Shown piece by piece: positions 8,790 to 16,630 of a stretch of 64,000 bases of DNA. How positions within the stretch are numbered: position 1 is the first letter of the stretch; each line of letters starts with the position of its first letter. The notes beneath the pieces are model-generated. The model did not search any database, was not told where the DNA came from, and saw only the letters and a program-made list of their open reading frames with translations. Position numbers and translations under genes: made by a program. This DNA comes from Ruminococcus sp. Phil11 (lineage in GTDB: Bacteria; Bacillota; Clostridia; Oscillospirales; Ruminococcaceae), in the NCBI GenBank assembly GCA_001940925.1, contig MSGZ01000023.1, positions 1-64,000 on the forward strand. Reading direction: 5' to 3'.

Positions 8790-10070
8790 ATGAATTTTAA
8801 TGAGTATATATCTGAAATATGGTATAAAGAACATCCTTTAGCTAAAGCATTTGCTGAATCCGAAGACTCAGATGAAGTTAATTCTTCTGATAATTCAACT
8901 GAAATTCTTCAAAAGCTTGATTGGTTTAAATACTGTCAAAACCACAGTATTGACATTGAAGAGAGCTTTTTAGATGAGTTATTTGAAAGTATTGTTTCCA
9001 GATTCATTATTCAGGCTTCTGAACATGAAACAATAACCTATGGTGATATTGCAGATTGTATTGATTACGCTCCACTCCATAAAAAGCAAAAATACGATGA
9101 AAGGCTTATGGAAACGGTAGAGAATATTTTGACACATAATTATGAATTTGATACCACCTTCAACTTGTTTTTATCGTGGACAAGCAATAGGTTTTCTTTG
9201 CTTACTGATGTAAAGTTGGGCTTTCCGATTCAAGAAATATATATTATGATGTCATTTTATCGTAACAACCGAAACTATTTCATAATGAAACGCGATAGTG
9301 ATTTTCCAGCAATGAAAGTGATAGCTAATTATTTTTTAAGATGCTATGAAAGCTGTAAAACAATTGACTCTCCGATGATATCCGAAGACTTAATCAAGAT
9401 CCGATATTTTTTACTGTATTTCATGAGGGATGTATTGTCTTCCTCTATTATTAATGGATATTACGAACATGAAGAAAGAATCAAGCAAATAATTGAAGAT
9501 TTAAAACTTGAGAGAGCAGATAAACCAACTGTCTTTATATCATACACATGGTCAGACGATTCTAGCAAAATAGCAGACAGGTTGCAAGCTGAACTTGAAG
9601 AAATTGCAATTATACGAAGAGACACTACTAATCTGGTAACTGGCGATAGTTTATCTGAATTCATGAAAACAATTCGTAGTCAAGACTTTGCCATATTGAT
9701 TGTAAGTGATCAGTATTTAAGAAAAAGAAACTGTATGTATGAAATGGCACAGTTGCTAAGAGACTACGAAAGCCATGAAGAAGACTTTTGGGATAAAGTC
9801 CTTCTATTTGTTACTGCTAAATTATATAGCGAAAAAGAAAAAGCTGAAATTATTGGATATTGGAAACAAAAGATAGACGAAAACGATGCACAAATAAAAG
9901 CTGCAAACAGTGAATCAACGGAAGTATTAGTAAAAGAACAGAAGGAATTTCGGTATATTAATATGGAAATCGGAAAACTGCTTGAGTACGCAACAGATAC
10001 ACTTTGTGAAAAAGACATTGATAAGTTTATCGAAAAAGCAAAAGAAAGAATAGCAAAGCCAAAAGTTTAA
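8790..10070 (+). CDS. TIR-domain protein with uncharacterised N-terminal domain, likely defence effector
   Basis: 426 residues. Residues ~246-400 form a TIR domain: FISYTWSDDS at 249-258, the IRSQDFAILIVSD strand, and CMYEMA with Glu318 at the usual position of the NAD-cleaving glutamate. The first ~240 residues are mostly helical in appearance and match no family I can name; they may be a sensor. Bacterial TIR proteins usually kill infected cells by consuming NAD or make a signal nucleotide. The gene has its own GGGAG site, lies 69 nt after the DUF262-HNH gene, and is A+T-rich like hamAB. No partner such as ThsA, SIR2 or Argonaute is next to it, so it may act alone. Confidence 0.75.
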   Translation: MNFNEYISEIWYKEHPLAKAFAESEDSDEVNSSDNSTEILQKLDWFKYCQNHSIDIEESFLDELFESIVSRFIIQASEHETITYGDIADCIDYAPLHKKQKYDERLMETVENILTHNYEFDTTFNLFLSWTSNRFSLLTDVKLGFPIQEIYIMMSFYRNNRNYFIMKRDSDFPAMKVIANYFLRCYESCKTIDSPMISEDLIKIRYFLLYFMRDVLSSSIINGYYEHEERIKQIIEDLKLERADKPTVFISYTWSDDSSKIADRLQAELEEIAIIRRDTTNLVTGDSLSEFMKTIRSQDFAILIVSDQYLRKRNCMYEMAQLLRDYESHEEDFWDKVLLFVTAKLYSEKEKAEIIGYWKQKIDENDAQIKAANSESTEVLVKEQKEFRYINMEIGKLLEYATDTLCEKDIDKFIEKAKERIAKPKV

Positions 10071-10117
10071 CTTTTTATTGAAAATAATGGCTTATCCGAG
10101 CACAAAACTACTCGCAA

Positions 10118-10156
10118 AAGCCGCTGAGTGAAAAAACACTCGGCGGCTTTATTTTC
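10118..10156 (+). terminator. Rho-independent terminator closing the defence operon
   Basis: Near-perfect 13-bp stem: AAGCCGCTGAGTG at 10118-10130 pairs with CACTCGGCGGCTT at 10137-10149 around an A-rich loop, followed by a T-rich tail. Confidence 0.8.
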
Positions 10157-10171
10157 TTATTACTTTAAAAG

Positions 10172-10214
10172 CAAGCTACAGTTCATTTCATATATGACTG
10201 TAGCTTGTTTTTTT
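10172..10214 (+). terminator. Second hairpin and T-tract downstream of the TIR gene
   Basis: CAAGCTACAGT at 10172-10182 pairs with ACTGTAGCTTG at 10197-10207, followed by eight T residues. It works as a tandem terminator isolating the partition module from the defence operon. Confidence 0.7.
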
Positions 10215-10242
10215 GCCAACACCTTGCCAACATCCTGCCAAC
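10213..10242 (+). repeat. Three 11-bp-spaced direct repeats, candidate parC-like centromere
   Basis: TTGCCAAC at 10213 and 10224 and CTGCCAAC at 10235 repeat at exactly one helical turn. They lie just upstream of a TATACT (10264-10269) and the parM-like gene. ParM/ParR systems such as plasmid R1 use 11-bp direct repeats in this position as both centromere and operator. An alternative is recombinase arm-type sites. Confidence 0.5.
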
Positions 10243-10339
10243 CACAAGCTGCGAATAATCTGCTATACTGAAATTACAGCAGGAGGACAGCGCACCGCTA
10301 TTCCGAAAGCTGAATAAGAATATTTCGGAGGTACAGATT

Positions 10340-11260
10340 TTGAAACATTATAATGACTTCCTTATTGTAGGCATCGACCACGGCTACGGCAACATTAAGA
10401 CCGCCAACACGGTCACACCCACGGGCATCAACAAGCTCGATGCCGCACCTACCTTCACCAAGAACACTCTTTTCTTTGAGGGGAGCTACTATCAGATCGG
10501 TGAGGGACACAAGGAGTATCTTGCCGACAAGTGGCAGGACGAGGACAACTACCTGTTTACGCTTATGGGGATCGCCCGTGAGCTGAATCGTGAGGGCATC
10601 ACATCAGCTAAGATTTACCTCGCTGTGGGATTGCCGATTACCTGGGTAGGCAGACAGCGTGAGAGCTTCCGTCAGTATATGTTGCAGAGGGAGAGCGTGG
10701 ACTTCAAGTATGAGGACAAGCTCTACTCTGTCCGCATCATCGGGTGTTATGTTTATCCGCAGGGCTATGCAGCCGTGGTGGAGAAACTGAACGAGATGAC
10801 AGGTCTGAGCATGATCGCTGACATAGGCAACGGAACAGTCAACATCATCTTCGTGAGCAACAAACGTGTCATCAACACCAAGACCTATACCGAGAAAATG
10901 GGCGTGAACCAGTGCGTCAAGGCTGCGTCCAATGCGATGATGAACAAGCTGGGCGTAACCGTGGACGAGACCATTATCCAGTCGATGATCCGCTACGGCA
11001 AGGCTGACATTGACAGCAAATATGCAGAAGTTCTCCGTCAGTCAATTTCCGAGTATGCCGAGGATATTTTCGCTCTGCTCCGCAAGTATGAATATGACCC
11101 GAAGATGATGCGCCTTTACATCACGGGCGGTGGTGGAAAGCTCATCGAGAATTTCGGAAACTATGATAAGGATAGAGTTACTATCATCGGGGATATTTGT
11201 GCATCGGCTAAGGGCTATGAGTTCTTCGCCGCCGCACAGCTCAGGAAGGAGGGCAAGTGA
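10340..11260 (+). CDS. parM: ParM/StbA-like actin-family plasmid segregation ATPase
   Basis: 306 residues with the actin-fold signature: phosphate-1 loop VGIDHGYGNIKT near residues 9-20, phosphate-2 loop ADIGNGTVNII in the middle, and an adenosine-site glycine run ITGGGGKLI near the end. ParM polymerises on ATP to push sister plasmid copies apart. TTG 10340 is used as start because GGAGG sits 8 nt before it. The downstream small gene starts 2 nt after the stop, as expected for a ParR adaptor. Presence of this gene implies that the element exists as a circular, partitioned molecule for part of its life. Confidence 0.85.
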   Translation: MKHYNDFLIVGIDHGYGNIKTANTVTPTGINKLDAAPTFTKNTLFFEGSYYQIGEGHKEYLADKWQDEDNYLFTLMGIARELNREGITSAKIYLAVGLPITWVGRQRESFRQYMLQRESVDFKYEDKLYSVRIIGCYVYPQGYAAVVEKLNEMTGLSMIADIGNGTVNIIFVSNKRVINTKTYTEKMGVNQCVKAASNAMMNKLGVTVDETIIQSMIRYGKADIDSKYAEVLRQSISEYAEDIFALLRKYEYDPKMMRLYITGGGGKLIENFGNYDKDRVTIIGDICASAKGYEFFAAAQLRKEGK

Positions 11261-11261
11261 T

Positions 11262-11720
11262 ATGGGCAAGGACAGAGAATGTGTAAGAACGACTTGCTTC
11301 CGCTTCAATATGAAGAACCCCGAACACGCTAAGGCGTGGGACTACCTCCATAACTACGATAAGGACAAGATCAAGTCCACCAACGTGGCGGCGATCATGG
11401 CAGTGAATGACTACTTCGACCGTATGGGGAAACTTGCTGATGATCCCTATTTCGAGACCCGTCAGCGTGAGGAGCGTTTCGTGGAGCAGATCGTCAGCGA
11501 GGTCGGCAAGGCGTTTATTGCCGAAATGCCGAAGTTTCTTGCAAGCCTGATGCTGAGCCTGAACAGGGGCTACCCTATGCAGGCTGTCCCCGTAGGAACG
11601 GAGGACACAAGAGGATATGCCGGGGACGGCAATCCGAGCGCCGCAGAGGGCTTGGGAAGCGCTGACAGCAGCGAAAATGACGATTATTCCGGTATTGATT
11701 TCGATTTTATCGGCGGTTGA
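11262..11720 (+). CDS. Small protein downstream of parM, probable ParR-type adaptor
   Basis: 152 residues, starting at ATG 11262 behind GGAGGG and directly after the parM stop. The N-terminal half (TTCFRFNMKNPEHAKAWDYL and KSTNVAAIMAVNDYF) resembles a short ribbon-helix-helix DNA-binding region, the middle is a helical segment and the tail is rich in Gly, Asp and Ser. ParR proteins bind the parC repeats and cap the ParM filament. I do not recognise it by direct family resemblance; the call depends on position, size and the N-terminal pattern. Confidence 0.55.
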   Translation: MGKDRECVRTTCFRFNMKNPEHAKAWDYLHNYDKDKIKSTNVAAIMAVNDYFDRMGKLADDPYFETRQREERFVEQIVSEVGKAFIAEMPKFLASLMLSLNRGYPMQAVPVGTEDTRGYAGDGNPSAAEGLGSADSSENDDYSGIDFDFIGG

Positions 11721-11850
11721 TACTGCTTGAAACAGCTTTACCGCCGAATACATAGCGGAGTGTTACAACAACAGCAACAAACCAATAGATAGTGGGAAAA
11801 TTTAGGGTAAATCGCAAAAATGTCCGATAGCATTTTATGCGAAAAGAGAA

Positions 11851-12020
11851 ATCCTGCAAATATCACAGAGAAATTTGCAGGATCGAGCGCCTAACGCTCA
11901 GGAGAGCGAGGCTTAAATTCGATACGGAAATCGAAAGTCTTGCAGGAACAAGACCACGCCCGTCGTAGGATTGCGCCGGGCTGGTAGTACCAATGTAGTG
12001 ACACATTGGTCTCCCAGCTC
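11851..12020 (+). other. Candidate origin of transfer (oriT) with two inverted repeats
   Basis: This 361-nt gene-free gap (11721-12081) sits directly before mobC and the relaxase gene. A perfect 11-bp inverted repeat, ATCCTGCAAAT at 11851-11861 and ATTTGCAGGAT at 11873-11883, contains ATCCTGC, which matches the nic core (ATCCTG/Y) of the RP4/MOBP group. A second palindrome, ACCAATGT at 11989-11996 and ACATTGGT at 12003-12010, is extended by GGGCTGG (11978-11984) and CCAGCTC (12014-12020). A small GAGCG/CGCTC hairpin lies at 11885-11899. Which repeat holds the nick is not known. Confidence 0.55.
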
Positions 12021-12081
12021 AGAGACGTTCCCCCTCCGAGACCTTCCCCTAAGACCGCCGCAGGCGGAGAAAGGAGCGACT

Positions 12082-12435
12082 ATGCCCAATCGCAGGCGCT
12101 ATCACTCGATCAGCCTGAAACTGACCGACGAGGAGCTTCAGCTATGGAACACCAAGCATGAAGCAAGCGGTCTGAGCAAGACTGACTATCTGATGCAGGC
12201 TATCCGCAACAGTGAGGTGCGTGTATATTCCATAGACGAAAGCATTGCACCTATTGTCCATGAGATCAGGAAGATCGGAACAAACCTCAATCAGCTTGCA
12301 TACTTCTCAAACATCGGACAGGAATATCGTGTCCGTGCTGAGATCGAAGCGATACGCAAGACCAATGACAGAGTTATGGGGCAGCTCTCCGATTTTCTGA
12401 ATGACCCGAAGTTCAGCATCAAGGGCAGTAAATAA
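12082..12435 (+). CDS. mobC: MobC-like relaxosome accessory protein
   Basis: 117 residues. The N-terminus (RRRYHSISLKLTDEELQLWNTK, then GLSKTDYLMQAI) reads as the ribbon-helix-helix region of MobC proteins, and the C-terminal half (IVHEIRKIGTNLNQLAYFSN) is the typical MobC segment. MobC binds near nic and opens the duplex for the relaxase. ATG 12082 has AAAGGAG 6 nt upstream. The stop codon overlaps the relaxase start (TAATG), so the two are translationally coupled, and the candidate oriT lies just upstream. Confidence 0.85.
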   Translation: MPNRRRYHSISLKLTDEELQLWNTKHEASGLSKTDYLMQAIRNSEVRVYSIDESIAPIVHEIRKIGTNLNQLAYFSNIGQEYRVRAEIEAIRKTNDRVMGQLSDFLNDPKFSIKGSK

Positions 12436-13736
12436 TGTTCGGCAATGTGAAAGTCAATTATAACCCCTGCAAATCCAAAGTGGCAGTGGAGCGCACAGCG
12501 CACTACATTTTGGGAAAGCTGCCTCAGCAGATCAAGGACGGAGTTATAAAAACAGCCCCGAACTTATATTGGGGCATTAACTGTGATCGTGATAATTTTC
12601 CGAGAGATGTTATGATGACGAGAAAACTGTTCGGCAAGCGCAATTCGGGCAATGCGAACCTTTCTTATCAAATCTCGATTTCATTCTCTCCGGATGACAG
12701 GGACAAACTCACCAACGAAGAAGTTTTCAGGATAGCGAAAGACTTCGCTGAGAAGTTTTTTCAGGGCTACGAAGTGCTGTTCGCTGTTCATATCGACAAG
12801 CCCCATCCTCACGCACATTTTCTGGTCGGAAACTGCCACACCGTCACGGGGAAGGCGTTCCGCCGCAACGAGAGAGATCTTTATAATATGTGTGAGTACC
12901 TGGGCGAACAATGCCAGAAACGTGGGCTTACTCACTCTATGCGTAAAGATTATTATAATCACGATCTTGACGACAGCCCCGATAAGGAAACTTTTGCCGA
13001 AAAGCAGATGAAAGCCAAAGGCAAGGAGACGTTCAAGGATGAACTGAGAGCGGTCATTCGTATCGAGTGTGCTGACCCGAACAACAGGACTTTAGAAGAT
13101 GTGGTAGCCGCCCTCATGAAGCATTATCATGTGGAGTGTCGTGTAAAGGGCAACACCATATCCTACCGTCACCCGAATTTCACCGACAAAAGCGGTAAAC
13201 TTGTCTCGGTCAGGGGCAGTAAGCTGGGTGACAAATACACAGTGAAAGGAATTAACTATGAGCTTGGAAAGAATCAACGAGGACGTGAAGCCGACAGAGC
13301 CGAAGCCCTCACAGCCGACAGTACAAGAACCGCAGACAGAATCCAAACAGCAAACGGCGGTCTTTACACGGGAACAGATGATAAAAGAAGCGGAGCGTAT
13401 CCACAGGGAGTACGAACAATCACGCAAGGCACAGAGACAGGGGGCAGCAGTAATGGAATCTCAGAAACCGCACAAGCAGGAAACACCGCTTCCGGAACTG
13501 AACGCAATAGAAACGAGAGTTCGGGAAATGGCGGAGGAGATCGGAGTATCCTCGGTGGACGCTCAGAGGGACGAGAGGGTTCTCCTTCTGGTAACGGCAA
13601 CGCTAAAGATGTGCCAACTTTTGAAGAACTATTCGACAGCTATAAGCGCCGAAATACAAAGGTTGTCCGAACATCAGATGCAGAACCTGAGCCTGCAAGA
13701 GCAGTACGCAAAAAGCGTCAGGACAGAGGTCGCTGA
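12435..13736 (+). CDS. mobA: MOBP-like relaxase (MobA/VirD2-type nuclease)
   Basis: 433 residues. The metal-binding three-histidine motif is clear: HIDKPHPHAHFLV with His119, His126 and His128. An N-terminal Tyr (candidates Tyr9 and Tyr24) would attack the nic phosphate. The enzyme nicks oriT and pilots the single strand to a recipient. The nuclease domain covers roughly residues 1-200, and a DUF3849-like or linker region follows. From about residue 275 the protein is low-complexity (Gly, Ser, Asn, Arg, Glu), exactly where a second gene in another frame begins. That tail is probably shaped by the overlapping gene. No VirD4 or VirB4 gene is in the window, so the element is mobilizable, or its transfer genes lie elsewhere. 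Confidence 0.9.
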   Translation: MFGNVKVNYNPCKSKVAVERTAHYILGKLPQQIKDGVIKTAPNLYWGINCDRDNFPRDVMMTRKLFGKRNSGNANLSYQISISFSPDDRDKLTNEEVFRIAKDFAEKFFQGYEVLFAVHIDKPHPHAHFLVGNCHTVTGKAFRRNERDLYNMCEYLGEQCQKRGLTHSMRKDYYNHDLDDSPDKETFAEKQMKAKGKETFKDELRAVIRIECADPNNRTLEDVVAALMKHYHVECRVKGNTISYRHPNFTDKSGKLVSVRGSKLGDKYTVKGINYELGKNQRGREADRAEALTADSTRTADRIQTANGGLYTGTDDKRSGAYPQGVRTITQGTETGGSSNGISETAQAGNTASGTERNRNESSGNGGGDRSILGGRSEGREGSPSGNGNAKDVPTFEELFDSYKRRNTKVVRTSDAEPEPARAVRKKRQDRGR

Positions 13737-14019
13737 CAGCGTTTACAACATCTATCATCAGTTCAAAAACGAGCAGACAGTGGCGTTCAGAGAGGTACAG
13801 AAGTATCTCTACGACACCTGTGATGATATGGAAAAGGAGATGATTGCCTACATCAAGTACATGAAAACGCTAACAATAACCGCAAACTGGGCTTCAAAAG
13901 AGATCAGCAAGTCAGTAAAACGTTTCTGCACCGTCAGAACGATTGGCGATCTTCTGTACTATGCCGCACCTGTTGCGGTAGTGATAGATGTGCTGCTGAG
14001 ATTGTTTGATTTTATCTGA
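13258..14019 (+). CDS. MobB-like coiled-coil protein with C-terminal hydrophobic segment, overlapping mobA out of frame
   Basis: 253 residues, of which the first ~160 share 479 nt with the end of the relaxase gene in another frame. A strong AAAGGA lies 7 nt before ATG 13258 inside mobA, so initiation here is plausible. The N-terminus is Pro/Gln/Glu-rich, the middle is a long coiled-coil (EIQRLSEHQMQNLSLQEQYAKSV region), and the end has a hydrophobic stretch (YYAAPVAVVIDVLLRLFDFI). MobA-overlapping mobB genes with a membrane anchor are known from ColE1- and RSF1010-type plasmids, where MobB stabilises the relaxosome at the membrane. Function is inferred from position and layout, not from direct family recognition. 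Confidence 0.7.
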   Translation: MSLERINEDVKPTEPKPSQPTVQEPQTESKQQTAVFTREQMIKEAERIHREYEQSRKAQRQGAAVMESQKPHKQETPLPELNAIETRVREMAEEIGVSSVDAQRDERVLLLVTATLKMCQLLKNYSTAISAEIQRLSEHQMQNLSLQEQYAKSVRTEVADSVYNIYHQFKNEQTVAFREVQKYLYDTCDDMEKEMIAYIKYMKTLTITANWASKEISKSVKRFCTVRTIGDLLYYAAPVAVVIDVLLRLFDFI

Positions 14020-15954
14020 TCATTCGTCATTCAAGCCGAAAATCTCAGCATCATCTTCCTCTGAAACAATGAATGATCTGATAAGCGGATCCGAGGGCGG
14101 CTCCTTGCCGTCCTCATGAGCGTGCCAGCGGGGATTGGTCTCTGTTTTTTCAAGAGTCTGCTTGATAAGATCAAAGTTTTCGCTGTCCTTGAAACGCTCA
14201 AAAAACTGAGCCTTGTCCGCCTGATACAGCAGGCGGTGTTTGAAAATGTTCTTGTTATAGTTCATAGCCAAGCAGCTCATAGCCATATCTGTGCTGAAAT
14301 TGCTTTCGATCTTGAAGTAAAACTGAAACAGCAGATGATATGCAACAAAAATATCACTTTCGATCATTGTTAGATATTTCAAGGGTGAAATTCTATCAGC
14401 AATCTCAGAAAGTACTTCTTTGGGAGCTTCGCTTGTATCCGTAGAGAACAAAGTCTCACCGAACGCAAGCATTTCTTCGGGGTTGATCTTATAATCGGCT
14501 TCAACGAGCTTGCGCACAATAGAGGTTATGGAGATCGTACCGTCAGAGTTATCATGGATAAAGCCGAGGTCGATCAGCTTGTCTATCTCTGTGAAATCAA
14601 TAAGCCTTGTCAATTTCTGAAACAACATTTTCGGAACACCCGATTCGGGCATGAAACGCATATATGACAGAACATATTTATCGGTAACAGTGAGGTCTGC
14701 CTTTCTGAACAGGCTTTCAATGTGACGATAGTGTGTGTCGGTCTTAGGCTTACGGTCTTTATTAGCAGGGATTCTTGCTTTCATATTCTTGATTCCTCCT
14801 ACAAGGGCATCTGCACAGGTATCGGGCGTGTCGGTTCCTCTTTTTATGGAACGGGCACACAGCTCCAATGAAAACGGATATTTATCTGTTATCAACGCAA
14901 GACGGTGCATTTTGAATTTCACATCAGGATCATTCTCATCAAACGGGTAAAACTGCTTTATCAGATCATATGATTCACGGAATGTCCTTAACTCTGTCAG
15001 GTCATATACCGTAAAATCATCGTCATAGTGAGAATAGGAAATGAAAATAACATCACATTCCAATTCAAGAAGGTCAGGCAGTTTTGAGTCACGATCGGCA
15101 GGAACATTATAGTTGTCGATGATAAGCAGGAGATTTTTTCCAAATGCCGACAGAAGTTCAAGGTTTTCTTCATAGAGAGCTTCAATGTCACTGCGGATAA
15201 ATGCCATATTCGGCAGAACATTCGCAATCATATCGGCTATGCCGTTACGATATTCATTGTAATTATAATATCCGATATGGGCATATTCCGAAGCATACTT
15301 TTGCGCATAAGTGCGGACAAGCTCGCTCTTGCCGACACCTGCAACGCCAGTCAGAAACACTTTACCATCGGACTGTATCAATGCGTGCAGCTCTTCAAGC
15401 TCCTTCTCACGTCCGGTAAAATATTTTGGCGGAGCTTTAGGTTTAGCTTTGGAAAACAAACCGTCCGAATTGTTGTTCGTATCATAGTAGTAATCCGCAT
15501 ACCAATACTTATCAACCTTATAATAAGGACGGTATGCAGCTATGGTAACGGCAGTATAGAACACCTCAGCAAGATGCTCATCATCGGAGTATTCACGGGA
15601 ATGATTCAAAGCAAACTGCTTTTTATATGGCTTGGAAATAAGCGGATCATTGATGATAAGATCAAAGAACGAAACGTGGAGCTGCGGCTTGTCAAGGATA
15701 TATTTCAGCATACCTTTAATATCGCCGAGCAAAACAGACTTATCCTTTCGCACATAAAAATCCGTGATATTAGAGGATAACGTGCGAGTGCCTTTATTCA
15801 GCTTTGACGGTTCTGAACGATCATATTCCGGACTGGTCGGATCGTTAAAATAGGACTTGAACAGCATATCCACCAATGCCTGATAGGTGTTGACAGACGA
15901 TGATACGAGCTGTTTATACAGAATGGCGATCACGGTTTTGATGTCACAGTTCAT
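14020..15954 (-). CDS. STAND-family NTPase, probable defence or regulatory cargo gene
   Basis: 644 residues. A central STAND/AAA-like NTPase starts with FTGREKELEELH (179-190), then Walker A GVAGVGKS at 203-210 and Walker B LLLIID at 275-280. Residues 1-170 form an N-terminal domain I do not recognise, the likely effector; the C-terminal 250 residues are helical and could be a winged-helix plus sensor region. STAND proteins (Avs, NLR-like) detect phage proteins and trigger an effector. ATG has AAAGGAG 7 nt upstream. The gene points against the flanking transfer and replication genes and abuts the mobB-like gene tail to tail with no gap. A non-defence regulatory role is possible. Confidence 0.7.
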   Translation of the reverse strand: MNCDIKTVIAILYKQLVSSSVNTYQALVDMLFKSYFNDPTSPEYDRSEPSKLNKGTRTLSSNITDFYVRKDKSVLLGDIKGMLKYILDKPQLHVSFFDLIINDPLISKPYKKQFALNHSREYSDDEHLAEVFYTAVTIAAYRPYYKVDKYWYADYYYDTNNNSDGLFSKAKPKAPPKYFTGREKELEELHALIQSDGKVFLTGVAGVGKSELVRTYAQKYASEYAHIGYYNYNEYRNGIADMIANVLPNMAFIRSDIEALYEENLELLSAFGKNLLLIIDNYNVPADRDSKLPDLLELECDVIFISYSHYDDDFTVYDLTELRTFRESYDLIKQFYPFDENDPDVKFKMHRLALITDKYPFSLELCARSIKRGTDTPDTCADALVGGIKNMKARIPANKDRKPKTDTHYRHIESLFRKADLTVTDKYVLSYMRFMPESGVPKMLFQKLTRLIDFTEIDKLIDLGFIHDNSDGTISITSIVRKLVEADYKINPEEMLAFGETLFSTDTSEAPKEVLSEIADRISPLKYLTMIESDIFVAYHLLFQFYFKIESNFSTDMAMSCLAMNYNKNIFKHRLLYQADKAQFFERFKDSENFDLIKQTLEKTETNPRWHAHEDGKEPPSDPLIRSFIVSEEDDAEIFGLNDE

Positions 15955-16033
15955 ACGGCAGCTCCTTTCGATATTATTCCAATATAATTATAGCACAAAG
16001 CTATATCAAATTCAAGTATCAGGAGGTCACGAA

Positions 16034-16630
16034 ATGACTATTTTCGACGATATAAAAGAGCTTGTCGATGTGCCGACGGCAGCTCGCAGTTACGGTGTAG
16101 AGGTACACCGAGGAAACATGGCGCTCTGCCCGTTCCACAGGGAGCGTCACCCGTCCTGCAAGCTGTATGCAGACCATTATTACTGCTTCGGATGTCAGGC
16201 ACACGGCGATGTGATAAAGCTGGTGCAGGAGCTTTTCGGGCTGAGGGCGATAGAAGCCGTGAAGCAGATCAACAGTGATTTTACCCTTGGTCTGGACTTG
16301 GACAAGCCGCCCGATATGGAAGCAGTGGCACGCAGGCGCAGGGAGATCGCCGAGCGTAAGGCAGAGAAAGCAAGGGTGGAGCATATGTATGATGTTCTGC
16401 TGAGGTACTTTACCTTGCTGGACAAGTACAAAATGCGCTATGCGCCGACTTCTCCCAATGATGAAACGGACAGGCGGTTTGTATACGCTTTGCAGAATAT
16501 CGGCTATGCTGAGTATATGCTTGAATCATTTAACCGCTATGACAAAGAACAACAGAAAGAGATAAAACCGGAGGTAGACAGGATTGAACGAGAATACAAA
16601 CGATGTGTCGAGGAATGGGGAGAATATTGA
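16034..16630 (+). CDS. CHC2 zinc-finger primase-like protein (DnaG N-terminal domain only)
   Basis: 198 residues starting at ATG 16034 behind AGGAGG. The N-terminal CHC2 zinc-binding motif is intact: CPFH, then 16-17 residues on, YYCFGC, followed by GDVIKLVQ as in DnaG. Residues after ~90 are charged and helical, and there is no TOPRIM catalytic domain, so it can bind template DNA but not by itself make primers. Such short CHC2 proteins accompany D5-type helicases in replication modules of integrative elements. Its end overlaps the helicase gene start (16584) by 47 nt. Confidence 0.85.
   Translation: MTIFDDIKELVDVPTAARSYGVEVHRGNMALCPFHRERHPSCKLYADHYYCFGCQAHGDVIKLVQELFGLRAIEAVKQINSDFTLGLDLDKPPDMEAVARRRREIAERKAEKARVEHMYDVLLRYFTLLDKYKMRYAPTSPNDETDRRFVYALQNIGYAEYMLESFNRYDKEQQKEIKPEVDRIEREYKRCVEEWGEY

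Noticed and set aside
10213-10242. Short repeats as a CRISPR array
   Set aside because: The units are only 8-11 bp with no spacers of 30 bp or more and no cas genes nearby.
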